Part shown: one piece after another, positions 45,424-53,966 of the stretch
How positions within the stretch are numbered: the stretch's first letter is position 1
How the letters are laid out: each line of letters starts with the position of its first letter
From: Methanosarcina siciliae T4/M
GTDB lineage: Archaea > Halobacteriota > Methanosarcinia > Methanosarcinales > Methanosarcinaceae
DNA: 64,000 bases
Assembly: GCF_000970085.1 (NCBI RefSeq)
Contig: NZ_CP009506.1
Span: forward strand, 1,426,001-1,490,000
Direction of reading: 5' to 3'
Notes under the pieces: generated by a model
The model's database searches: none
What the model was told of the DNA's origin: nothing
What the model saw: only the letters and a program-made list of their open reading frames with translations
Program-made: the position numbers and the translations under genes

Positions 45424-46464
45424 TCAAGCTTCTTTGTAATCGATATCAAGCCCTTCGGGCCCGTCCCAGGAAAAAACAGGAGCAATGCGCTTCAGATTAT
45501 GGGTTTTTTCATGCAGGGCGTGGGCAACAATCGGAAGAGCAATGGTAGCGTCCACAAAAACCTGTACTTTCTTTGCCTGAGGGGCGATCTTTCCCCAAGA
45601 GACAGCTTCATCAAAAGTGCAGCCTGAGAGACCTCCCCAGTGTGGGGAATCGGAAGTATACTGGATCGCGTAGTCATGTCCGCCAATATCCATCCCGAGA
45701 ATAGAAGCTATTACTTCGGTCTGCTGGATAAAGTTTTTCGGAACTCCGCCTCCTACATAAACAACACCTGTACGTTCGGATTTTTCCACGATCTGTGTGA
45801 TCTCATCCACGTCTTTTATCTGGTCTATTTCAAGTTTCAGCCCTTTCCTCCTTGCAATGGTAAGCCCTATTCCTATGGAACTGTCTGACAGTGCAGGTAC
45901 AAAAATCGGGACATTGTACCTGTATGCGCTTACAACTATCGAGTCTTCGGCAGCTCCTCTCCTGACAAGCTCCTTTCCGAGCAGGTACATGAATTCTCTG
46001 GAAGAACAGGTAATTTCCCCGATCTCCGGCGCAAAATCCGCAATCAGGTTGTCTGCGGTCCTGAACTCTTCTTCCACTGCAAAGACGTCATAAATCCTGT
46101 CCACTCCCTGTTCGAAGAGTTTTTCATCATCAGCCAGATGTGAACCCACATAGTGTTTCCTGCCGAGGGCTTCGTGACAGTCATGGAACAGGTTTGCTCC
46201 TGTGCTTACAAGGCAATCGATCATTCTTTCCCGGATCATATGGGAAATAACCCTGCGCATCCCGGCAGGGACCATGGCTCCGGATAAACCCATAAACACA
46301 GTCGTATTCTTCTCTTTAAGCATGTTATACCAGGCCTGGACTGACTCTGCCAGCTTCCTTCCCTGAAAGCCGGTCCTGAGCATTCCGTCCATCAATTCAC
46401 TTACGGACCTGTCTTTTACATCAATAGGAACGGTCGGGTTGTTCGTAAATACATTGTGATGCAT
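45424..46464 (-). CDS. dys: Deoxyhypusine synthase
   Basis: 346 residues from MHHNVF at 46464: GGAG lies 6 bases before it, inside the upstream ATGGAGAATGGC; in-frame extensions to 46476 or 46557 add no conserved sequence. NAD-dependent transfer of the aminobutyl group of spermidine to a Lys of aIF5A. Signatures: VFMGLSGAMVPAGMRRV, LVSTGANLFHD, VVYVGGGVPKNFIQQ, and the catalytic Lys in FDEAVSWGKI. An arginine decarboxylase gene for polyamine synthesis lies about 520 bp upstream on the same strand. Confidence 0.93.
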   Translation of the reverse strand: MHHNVFTNNPTVPIDVKDRSVSELMDGMLRTGFQGRKLAESVQAWYNMLKEKNTTVFMGLSGAMVPAGMRRVISHMIRERMIDCLVSTGANLFHDCHEALGRKHYVGSHLADDEKLFEQGVDRIYDVFAVEEEFRTADNLIADFAPEIGEITCSSREFMYLLGKELVRRGAAEDSIVVSAYRYNVPIFVPALSDSSIGIGLTIARRKGLKLEIDQIKDVDEITQIVEKSERTGVVYVGGGVPKNFIQQTEVIASILGMDIGGHDYAIQYTSDSPHWGGLSGCTFDEAVSWGKIAPQAKKVQVFVDATIALPIVAHALHEKTHNLKRIAPVFSWDGPEGLDIDYKEA

Positions 46465-46698
46465 GCCATTCTCCATAATAAGCAGATAGAGGTAGGTTTG
46501 CCTGTGCCCTCGGAATCTTGTCTGGCAGGTACCCGGCAATAAAGGTAGGAGACACAAATAACGTTAAGGGATTATATATTTTTTATTAAATATCAATATA
46601 TGCAGACTCTCTATCCTGAAACTTCTTTATAGAGACAGGCTTCTCCGAAGGGGACTTTTTTACTGTGTTGATTGTCGATCAGGTGCCGGATTGACGGA

Positions 46699-46758
46699 TT
46701 GATAATTAATGCTGAGTTAACGATTGGTTTGATTATCAATGCTGAGTTGATGATTGAC
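46699..46758. repeat. 30-bp direct repeat, two copies, between dys and pdaD
   Basis: TTGATAATTAATGCTGAGTT at 46699 and TTGATTATCAATGCTGAGTT at 46729, each followed by related ACGATTGG/GATGATTGA. A 30-bp period, about 26 of 30 bases alike. The flanking 46465-46982 gap shows no gene. They lie upstream of dys on the minus strand and could be regulator sites. Confidence 0.7.
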
Positions 46759-46982
46759 CTGGTGATTGGATGCTAATAATTGTGATCTGGATAGAGTATT
46801 AGAGATAGTATAGGGAAATAGATGTGTAAATAGATGTATTGCAGTAAAATATGTAATGTCTGTAAACAGGCAAAGTATGTAATTAATATCTGTAATAGTA
46901 CTGTAATGTATATTAAACAACAGCATTAACCGCAGTTCCGGCGCAGTTTCAGTATGACGGAGTTTCAGTATGAAGTTCCTTT

Positions 46983-47480
46983 TTAAATTATAAAAACTGC
47001 TGCGGATATTACAGTCATCCAGTCTCCACTTTCCTGTACTGAAGACGACTTTGGGATGCTGAAGGTTTTGAGAGGGGGTTCATTTATCCAGGTGCTGTAC
47101 ATGCTTCCTGCAAGTTTTATGGCATGTTCTCCCACTTCATGTGCGCTTTCTTCGTAAGCATGGTACTCGGAAATATAGCCGTGTTTGCTTATGTCTCTGG
47201 GAAGTGCGCATCCTACGGAGGTGCTTAAGGTCTTTCCAGGTTCATTGGAAGAGATTCTGGACATTACACAGAAAACTACCTCTCCAGGACTAAGTTCTTT
47301 CAGGCCATCTTCCTTTGTCACAATTTCACAGTTTGGAGGCAGGATCGAACTTACGGTTACAAGGTTAAATTTTTCAATACCTGCGTCCCGGAGTGAAACC
47401 TCAAATGATTCAAGTTTTTCGGAGTGCGAACCAACTCCACTTGTAAAGAATACTTTTCTAGGAATTAACTTTGTGATCAT
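46983..47480 (-). CDS. pdaD: Pyruvoyl-dependent arginine decarboxylase
   Basis: 165 residues. The proenzyme cleaves itself at the Ser-Ser pair in NLVTVSSILPPN (about residues 44-45); the new N-terminal Ser becomes the pyruvoyl cofactor. Other family motifs: FFTSGVGSHSEKLESFE, MSRISSNEPGKTLSTSVG and HAYEESAHEVGEHA. It makes agmatine from arginine, the first step of archaeal polyamine synthesis, cytoplasmic. Its proximity to dys is functionally sensible because spermidine is the substrate of that enzyme. Confidence 0.93.
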   Translation of the reverse strand: MITKLIPRKVFFTSGVGSHSEKLESFEVSLRDAGIEKFNLVTVSSILPPNCEIVTKEDGLKELSPGEVVFCVMSRISSNEPGKTLSTSVGCALPRDISKHGYISEYHAYEESAHEVGEHAIKLAGSMYSTWINEPPLKTFSIPKSSSVQESGDWMTVISAAVFII

Positions 47481-48066
47481 CTTTACTTCCTTGCGAGGCC
47501 ATCAATTTGAACTTAATTGAAATGGCAATTATCATTTTTAAGCGTTGCCCTTCAATTTCGCTGGAAAAAAGTCCTATTGCTGTTTCTTCAGGCATTAGCG
47601 GAGTGCAGGAGTTCATATCTATACTTTTATATTTAAACGTGTTTTATTCGGGAGTTTTTATGTATATTTTTGCAATCCGAAGTTCTTTTACTCTTATTCA
47701 ATTTGGTCTACAATTCCTTTTTTTCAAAATGGATATGTTACCTCAAAAAATTCTTTTAATTTTGTACTTTATTCCTTCTTGTAAGCCTTAGTTTCCGTTC
47801 TTTGCCGAAATACTTCAATTTTCCCGGCCTCTGTGCAAAACTCTCATAAGCTTTATATCATGCCGGATAATTACATCGTGTGTTACTCCTTACAATTTTC
47901 CTGTTCAGCCTTTTAATGACAGGAAAAATTCAGTTTTTTCCGGTATCCCCCGGAAATGCGGACCTGATTATGTGTTATTGGAGCAGGAGACTGTGTTTTT
48001 CTGGCCCCGGGCCTGAAGAGCGAACTACCATTAATTAACCCTGATGTTAATATAAAGGCAGAGACA
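47481..48066. other. Divergent intergenic region pdaD / winged-helix gene
   Basis: 586 bp, AT-rich. A TATA-like AGCTTTATATCAT near 47849-47861 may serve the rightward gene. No gene is supported here. Confidence 0.4.
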
Positions 48067-48717
48067 ATGGCCGAGAAACTCAACCTTAAAGTTATGGAAC
48101 TGCTTGACGGCAAGCAGCTCTCAATCAGCGGACTTTCGCGGGAACTGAAAGCCGAGGGGATAGAAGAACACAGGCTGGTCCTGACAGGTTACCTCAGGGC
48201 ACTCCGGGACCTGGAACTTCTGGAGGAAAGTGAAGTTCCCCCTTCCAAGATCTATGCTCTGCCCGAAAAGGACAGGGAGGCTCTGCCTGAAAAAGGCAGT
48301 GAATCAGAGCCGGCAGTCCTCTCCGATTCTGAAGACATTTACCTCATTTTCAGGACCCAACTCTTGAAAATCGACCTTGACTTCCGGATTCCGGTTGGCG
48401 TTTATGTAATTTCCAGGCTGTTTGAAAGACCCTGTTTTCGCAGGGAGTTGAAACTTGCAGGAATTACCCAGAAACACCTCGACCAGTACATGGAAAAATC
48501 CGCCATGGTTTGTGAAGTTTCGGACTCCTCCCTGAAAAAAGCCAGAGGAGAAATTACGAAAATTGAGATCCCTACAGATGATCCTGCATACGAAGTCAGG
48601 GAAAACAGGGACGAATTAACCCGGCTTGCAAATGAAGTGCTTGCAGGGATGATTCGGCACAGAATGGACCTGGAAGGGCTGGTAGCAAAAAGCAAACAAA
48701 CCACTCTGGTGCCCTGA
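48067..48717 (+). CDS. Winged-helix-like protein, unknown
   Basis: 216 residues. The first 65 residues (LKVMELLDGKQLSISGLSREL, VLTGYLRALRDLELLEE) look like a winged-helix DNA-binding domain; a charged linker follows, then a helical domain with FRREL...GITQKHLDQYM and a basic C terminus. It may be a regulator, but no ligand or partner is visible. A clear archaeal coding pattern and a start after GGCAGAGAC support the gene. Confidence 0.6.
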   Translation: MAEKLNLKVMELLDGKQLSISGLSRELKAEGIEEHRLVLTGYLRALRDLELLEESEVPPSKIYALPEKDREALPEKGSESEPAVLSDSEDIYLIFRTQLLKIDLDFRIPVGVYVISRLFERPCFRRELKLAGITQKHLDQYMEKSAMVCEVSDSSLKKARGEITKIEIPTDDPAYEVRENRDELTRLANEVLAGMIRHRMDLEGLVAKSKQTTLVP

Positions 48718-48797
48718 AAAACTTTTCTTTTTCCTGAAAACCTTTACACAAGTCGGAATCCAATCCAGAATAAAAAAGCAGATATGCTGGTCCGAAT

Positions 48798-49727
48798 ATG
48801 AAAGTTGCCTGTATCCAGATGGACGTGCTTCAATGCAAGAAGCAAGAAAACCTCGAAAAAGCCCTTTACCTGGGTCTCAAAGCTGTAAAGAAAGGAGCCG
48901 AGTTAATTGTTTTTCCCGAGGTCTTTTCCACAGGCTTTTGCTACGAAGATCTTAACCATGCAGCCGAAAGTCTCCCCTCTCCCACTCTTGAGAACCTTGC
49001 ATGTTTTTCCGAAGCAAATGATTGCATTATCCTGGGCTCATTTATTCAGAAAGATAACAGAGAAACCTGCACGGAAAGTGATGGAGACGGCGGTAAAGAT
49101 AAGGGTAGAGATGGTGGAAAAAAAGGTTCTAAAAAAGGAGAAAAGGGTTTTTCCGGAAAAGAAACGGAAATTCCGGAGAGTAAAGTTTTTACGGAAAGGA
49201 AAAATTCCACTCTCTACTACAACCTTGGCTTTTGTTTTGAGTCCGGAGCCTTTGCAGGTACCTACCGGAAAACCCACCCTTTTAAAGCCGAAAACGATTA
49301 TTTCTCAAAAGGAAGCTCCATAGAGCCCATTTCCCTTAAGAAACAGAACCTTAAAATCGGGTTTGAAATTTGCTATGAACTCCGTTTTCCCGAGGTTGCA
49401 AGAAAACTTTCCCTTTCCGGGGCTGACCTGCTTGTGACCACAGCCGCTTTTCCAAATCCCAGGGCTGATCACTGGAAAACTCTTGCAAAGGCAAGAGCGA
49501 TCGAAAATCAGATCCCGCACGTCGCATGCAACAGGGTAGGCTCTGCTCCTGACTGTACGTACTTCGGAAATTCGATGATTATTGATGCCTGGGGTGAGGT
49601 AAAAGCTGAAGCAGGCAGTAAGGAGTGCGCAATTGTCTGCGACCTTGACCTTGCAGGAAAAGAAGAAATTCGAAAGGTTATTCCTATTTTTGGAGACCGG
49701 AGAATTGAACTTTATTCCGACAATTAG
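48798..49727 (+). CDS. Carbon-nitrogen hydrolase (nitrilase superfamily)
   Basis: 309 residues. Catalytic Glu-Lys-Cys triad: VFPEVFSTGF (Glu, about 43), YRKTHPF (Lys, about 158), and GFEICYELRFPE (Cys, about 194). Cytoplasmic amidase/nitrilase; substrate unknown. It carries an unusual 40-residue low-complexity insert (about 94-130) rich in Gly, Lys and Asp between two core strands, absent from ordinary members. The insert keeps the frame and sits at a surface loop, so activity may be kept. A relic of related sequence lies at 50508. Confidence 0.88.
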   Translation: MKVACIQMDVLQCKKQENLEKALYLGLKAVKKGAELIVFPEVFSTGFCYEDLNHAAESLPSPTLENLACFSEANDCIILGSFIQKDNRETCTESDGDGGKDKGRDGGKKGSKKGEKGFSGKETEIPESKVFTERKNSTLYYNLGFCFESGAFAGTYRKTHPFKAENDYFSKGSSIEPISLKKQNLKIGFEICYELRFPEVARKLSLSGADLLVTTAAFPNPRADHWKTLAKARAIENQIPHVACNRVGSAPDCTYFGNSMIIDAWGEVKAEAGSKECAIVCDLDLAGKEEIRKVIPIFGDRRIELYSDN

Positions 49728-49876
49728 TGCCTTTTCGGAATTTTTTTGAAAAATCAGACCGACCTCATTAAATCTATGTCATTTTTTACTGCGTGCCGCC
49801 CGCAATTTGATTGAAATCCGGTTTCTCAGTCCAAATGCTTAAGTCTTTATTGGAACAATTTAAGGGAAGTAGAAAA

Positions 49877-50506
49877 TTGAAAAATATTATTACGATTCAG
49901 CACACACAATCTGTCCATCATACGAATGGAATGATAGGGGCCTGGACTGACTGGGAATTAACTGCTCTGGGAAAGCAGCAGGCATTTAATATCGGTGAAG
50001 CGTTGAGAAAAGAAGTAGCGGATCAACACTATGTAATGTATGCATCCGATTTATTGCGGACCAGACAAACCGCAGATATCGTAGCTTCCTCACTGGAAAT
50101 TGTGCCGATTTATAAAAAAGAACTTCGAGAACTTAATTTAGGAAGTGCTACAGGGAAATCAGTTGAGTGGTTACATAAAAATCAGGTTAAGCAGGATATG
50201 CGTACATCTTCTCTGGACTATAAACTCCTGCCAGACGCAGAATCAAAACGAGATCTATATTATCGACTGCTTCCTTTTTTGCATGAAATGCAAAATTCCC
50301 GGGAAGAAAACATTATAATAGTCTCGCACGGCGGCACATTAAGTATGCTATTTTACATGTGGCATAACCACGATATCAATAATCTGGAAAATACGGAATT
50401 TCGGGGTCTACCCGGAGGAGTCTCAGTTTTAAATGAAAATGATAAAGGGGTAAGAATTATACGAAAGTTAAACGATTTATCTTACTTATCTTATCCCGTT
50501 AAATGA
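49877..50506 (+). CDS. Histidine phosphatase family protein
   Basis: 209 residues from the TTG at 49877, chosen because AAGGGAAG precedes it by 7 bases and the conserved start (NIITIQHTQSVHHTNGM) follows at once; in-frame ATG 49835 is an alternative. The phosphoacceptor His is in IQHTQS where most relatives have RHGET, so the usual Arg is replaced by Gln; the second His is in VSHGGTL. TDWELTALGKQQA and ASDLLRTRQTADIV are typical. Firmicutes proteins share the IQHTQS start in my memory, so this is probably a transferred gene. Confidence 0.8.
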   Translation: MKNIITIQHTQSVHHTNGMIGAWTDWELTALGKQQAFNIGEALRKEVADQHYVMYASDLLRTRQTADIVASSLEIVPIYKKELRELNLGSATGKSVEWLHKNQVKQDMRTSSLDYKLLPDAESKRDLYYRLLPFLHEMQNSREENIIIVSHGGTLSMLFYMWHNHDINNLENTEFRGLPGGVSVLNENDKGVRIIRKLNDLSYLSYPVK

Positions 50507-50507
50507 A

Positions 50508-50600
50508 ATCTGTTGCAAGCTCCGTTTTCCCGAAATTGCAAGAAAAAGGTTCTCCGGTGGGCCCTGATCTGTTTGTGATCCCAGCAAAATTTCTCTTTTT
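50508..50600 (+). pseudogene. Nitrilase gene fragment, relic
   Basis: ATCTGTTGCAAGCTCCGTTT onward reads ICCKLRFPEIARKR..., matching ICYELRFPEVARK around the catalytic Cys of the nitrilase gene at 48798, then degenerates (TGA, frame lost). It sits immediately after the histidine phosphatase stop, so the phosphatase is bracketed by nitrilase sequence. Confidence 0.7.
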
Positions 50601-50646
50601 CTTCTGTTAATTAGTCGTCAAACCCTCAAATCTTCTTATCCATACC

Positions 50647-51588
50647 TCAAATCTTCTTATCCGGCATCCCTGTGATAAGCTGCAAATCCACTCCCGCTCC
50701 ACTAATTAATAAGCGCTCTTTTTTGTTGCCAAGCAACTTCTGTGTCCAGTCAACAAAGCCGCCGTCCACAATTTCCACATCATTAACGCTGAGCTTGAAA
50801 TTAATTCCCTGATAATAACTGTTGTCGGTTTCTTCCAGGTTCACTGTAAAATCAATATTGGGATACCTTTCCCGAAGGTGGAGGTGGATTCTCTCGATGA
50901 AGCCCGTTTTATCGGCATATCCATTTCTTATGTTAAGGGAAACTCGGAACTTATGCCCCAATTTCTCTCCGAAATAGCTTATATAAAACTCCATATGCCT
51001 GGCTATTGCGTTCTTTTCGAACCCATAAGAACCTCTGTCTTTGCCGGAACTGGCAAGAGTAAACAGGCTAAAATGAGGTACGAATTCCATACTCTGAAAC
51101 ATTTGCCCGCGAGTAACCCTGCAGGTCGCGGATAAATGAACCGGGCTTTTTGTGTTATCAATGGTCTTCTTTTTTATTCCATCAGCAAGGTAGATGGCGA
51201 GCATATTGGTGCTGTCTGCAATGAGTTCCAACCCTCTTGTTGCGGAGATCACGTTGTTCTGGTCAACCTTTGCTATGACAGAGCAGCTTCCTAACAGGCC
51301 TGCAGGAGAGAGTAAAACAGGCGAAAAACCCGAAGCTTCAGCCATTTCGAGCATTAATAGTTCTGCTTGCTTGACCTGAATGGGGTTAAGTCCGGAAGGC
51401 TTTACAAACCTGTTGGCCTCGTACCTGCTCAAAAGACCATTCGGAGTATTTCTGTTTGCCATCTCTTTTGAAAGGGCGAGCAGAAATGTGGTAATTTCTG
51501 ATTGGGAAAGCCTATTTGTAAGTTCATTTATCAGGTTTTTGTTGCCTGCTTTTTCAAGCACATTTTCAATAATATTTGAATTTTTCAT
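50647..51588 (-). CDS. Conserved-looking protein, unknown
   Basis: 313 residues from the ATG at 51588, with GGAGTGG before it (the GTG at 51594 is part of that site). Distinct motifs: SPAGLLGSCSVIAKVDQNNV, SATRGLELIADSTNMLAIYLA (quoted in part), HLSATCRVTRGQMF, and ASSGKDRGSYGFEKNAI, then a C-terminal part ISGAGVDLQLITGMPDK. These give an alpha/beta enzyme impression, perhaps class II synthetase-like, but I do not recognise the family. Preceded by a 14-bp tandem repeat. Confidence 0.6.
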   Translation of the reverse strand: MKNSNIIENVLEKAGNKNLINELTNRLSQSEITTFLLALSKEMANRNTPNGLLSRYEANRFVKPSGLNPIQVKQAELLMLEMAEASGFSPVLLSPAGLLGSCSVIAKVDQNNVISATRGLELIADSTNMLAIYLADGIKKKTIDNTKSPVHLSATCRVTRGQMFQSMEFVPHFSLFTLASSGKDRGSYGFEKNAIARHMEFYISYFGEKLGHKFRVSLNIRNGYADKTGFIERIHLHLRERYPNIDFTVNLEETDNSYYQGINFKLSVNDVEIVDGGFVDWTQKLLGNKKERLLISGAGVDLQLITGMPDKKI

Positions 51589-51600
51589 TACCACTCCACG

Positions 51601-51698
51601 CTTATTATTCCACTCTTATTATTCCACTCTTATTATTCCACTCTTATTATTCCACTCTTATTATTCCACTCTTATTATTCCACTCTTATTATCCCACT
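51601..51698. repeat. Seven 14-bp tandem repeats upstream of the 50.6-kb gene
   Basis: CTTATTATTCCACT repeats exactly at 51601, 51615, 51629, 51643, 51657 and 51671, and once with a single change at 51685. On the coding (minus) strand each unit reads AGTGGAATAATAAG, resembling the GGAGTGGTAATG ribosome site just downstream. Copy number likely varies. Confidence 0.92.
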
Positions 51699-51995
51699 TT
51701 TATTTTTTGTCCTTTAGATGAATTACCTTCTCTTCTTTTTTCCCTTGTCTCGGACATCTCCAGGACAGAAGGTGAGACAACTTTTGAGGTGAGATAACTT
51801 AGGTAAGACAACTTTCATGTACAGGCTGTGCAAAAATGAAGAATTGAGGCCCGAAACCTTTCAGCTTCCGCAAACCAAAAGCTTCCAAAGCACGCTCCCT
51901 TACAACTTTAAGCCTGCAGAAAGGTTCGGTGCGGAAGAAGCTCCTTTTGGCGTTTCTTCTTTACTCAAACCTTTCAAAAACCCTGACAGGTTTTT

Positions 51996-52319
51996 TTATG
52001 CGAACGGATGTTTTGCGGAATCCTTTTTGGCCAGTGCTTCTTTAACGGTCGGTTTGCTCCCCATTGCACGGACTATTGCAAGTTTGGTTGCTTCATAGTT
52101 GTATTCGTAGACTTTATCCTTGTCTTTTGCATCCCATTCGATAAAGACCGAAACGATGATAAAAATGTCATTTGCCTGCTCTTCAGGGAGTATTCCGGCA
52201 GCTACCGAGTCCATAACAGCTTTTGCAACCGCAGCCTGGGCAGGTCCGAACATCAGGGAAGCCTGTGCCACATTCTTGATAGTTACCTTGTTTACAAGGA
52301 TATTTGCATAATTGTAACC
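51996..52319 (-). pseudogene. fae: Formaldehyde-activating enzyme, N-terminally truncated
   Basis: The frame reads NILVNKVTIKNVAQASLMFG from the upstream side and continues through PAQAAVAKAVMDSV, IFIIVSVFIEWDAKDKDKVY and YNYEATKLAIVRAM, which is the C-terminal two thirds of Fae (normally about 160-170 residues, condensing formaldehyde with tetrahydromethanopterin). A TAG at 52320-52322 blocks the frame and the N-terminal third with the active-site His is missing. The deletion point is next to the integrase gene, so integration or a later deletion probably removed it. Confidence 0.75.
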
Positions 52320-52358
52320 CTATTAATAAAATTATGGGATTGCAGGAAAAGTGATCGG

Positions 52359-53486
52359 ATGAAGTATGCGGAATTAAAAGAGGATAAATATATTAAGGCG
52401 TGGCTGTCTGGAATTGGTGCAAAAACTAACACAAGAGAAATTTATACGGACTCGATTCGGGCATACACCGACTTCTTAGAAAAGACACCGGAAACCATTA
52501 TACTAGAATCCGAAGACGACATAAAAAACGGTCTGCTAATGCGTGAACGTAAAATATCGAGCGAGCTTACAAAGTTCAGGGAGAAGCTGGAAGAGTCCGG
52601 CAGTGCTCCAATGTCTATCAAAGGCAGATTATCCGGAATTCGGAGCTTTTACAGGTTTTACAATATTCAACTCCCGGTCCTACCCAGATCCACGACCACA
52701 GCAAGACCACTACTAAAACACCGGGATATCCCCAATAAGAAAGGCATCAGGGATATACTCAATGTCGCAGATCAACTCGAAAGAGCAATAGTTTTAACCG
52801 GTGTTTCAAGTGGGCTGTTGGTTAATGAAATTTCAAACCTGAAAGCACAAGACTTCCTTGACGGTTACGACCCTGAAACGCAAATAACGACCCTACACCT
52901 GATCCGGGCAAAAGTGGGCTATGAGTTTTACACCTTCCTATCGCCGGAGTGCTCGCGTGCAATATTGGACTACATACAGTGGAGAAATCGCACATCAGAT
53001 ACAAAAGACCTACCCAGGCAAGAACACTTGCAAAAACAGAAGGTAGAATATGATTCCAGATGTAAAGCAATCGGTTACCTATTCATTGGTCGATATATCC
53101 CGAAAGCATATCTGCAAACCAAAGACGAAGACCTCAGACAACTCAGCACAAAGGCGATACAAAAGATTTACTGTGAACTAAACGAAAGAGCCAGCAAAGC
53201 TAACCCCACCGGAGAATGAAATCTAGTAAGATCCCATAATATCAGGAAGTTTTTTAATAGCACACTCCTAGCAAATAAAGCTGAATTATATCTCGTCGAC
53301 TTCTTTATGGGACACCAAATAGACTCCACAAGAGACGCATATTTTAGAGCCGATCCTAAAGCTCTGAAAGCGGAGTATGCCAAACACATCGACTCACTTG
53401 ACCATAGAGGAGACCATAGACCCAACAGAGCATCCGATATACAACTTGATGAAGCAGGAAAACGAAGCTCTCAAAGCATCGAATGA
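52359..53486 (+). pseudogene. Tyrosine recombinase/integrase, interrupted by in-frame TGA
   Basis: Starts ATG at 52359. N-terminal SAM-like core-binding domain (TDSIRAYTDFLE, MSIKGRLSGIRSFYRFYN), then the catalytic domain. The frame meets TGA at 53217-53219 but continues without any gap: RSHNIRKFFNSTLLANK (H-x-x-R box), VDFFMGHQIDSTRDAYFRAD (His and the nucleophile Tyr, codon 53340-53342). The catalytic residues are therefore beyond the stop, so the short product would be inactive. Near 53400 the C-terminal tail seems to shift into the next frame (53377-53859). TGG to TGA mutation or stop readthrough are both possible. Confidence 0.8.
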
Positions 53487-53859
53487 AATCATGAACCGTG
53501 AACGCCAGGCAGAAAGAGAAGCGCTGAAAACTGTCCTTGATGAAATTGAGAAATTGAAACAGGCGACCACAGAGAGAGAAAAATTGCGAAATGAGTTTGC
53601 ACCCATAATAGACGAAAACGAGGCACAGATAAACGCCGTGGAAAATACAACCGGTGTAGACTTCACAACCGCAGTGGAAAAGTTTGATGTTGGTGCAATA
53701 ATACCCCCAGACAGTGAACAGATGAAGGAGCACAATAGACGGTTGAAGACTGATCAGGATTACCGCGAGAGATGGCGAAAAGCGACAAGTTATAACGAGT
53801 TCCAGAAACTCAAAAACAAGAAACGGGAGACTTTAAACACACTGTTGGATAAACTTTAA
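53377..53859 (+). CDS. Coiled-coil protein or shifted C-terminal extension of the integrase
   Basis: 160 residues, Glu/Lys-rich with long heptad-like helices (about 20-75). It overlaps the end of the integrase frame by about 110 bp. Archaeal integrases often end ...HIDSLT-I... followed by a coiled coil; here IDSL is in the integrase frame and TIEETIDPTEHPIYN in this one, separated by a one-base shift near 53397-53402. So it may be the integrase tail rather than an independent gene. As a separate gene its ATG at 53377 has no clear ribosome site. Confidence 0.5.
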   Translation: MPNTSTHLTIEETIDPTEHPIYNLMKQENEALKASNEIMNRERQAEREALKTVLDEIEKLKQATTEREKLRNEFAPIIDENEAQINAVENTTGVDFTTAVEKFDVGAIIPPDSEQMKEHNRRLKTDQDYRERWRKATSYNEFQKLKNKKRETLNTLLDKL

Positions 53860-53966
53860 ATCGGGAAAATAATCGGGGTTCGTCCCCCTTCCCACAGCCC
53901 CTTATACCGGGCGCTTCTAACTGATACAGGGACATTTTATTCGATAAACGATTCACAACTGAAGAT

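Noticed and set aside
51817..52098. 93-codon plus-strand frame
   Set aside because: It is the antisense shadow of the fae remnant plus non-coding sequence.
52008..52358. N-terminal extension of the integrase frame
   Set aside because: The in-frame extension is antisense to fae; the ATG at 52359 with AGGAAAAG upstream gives a normal integrase start.
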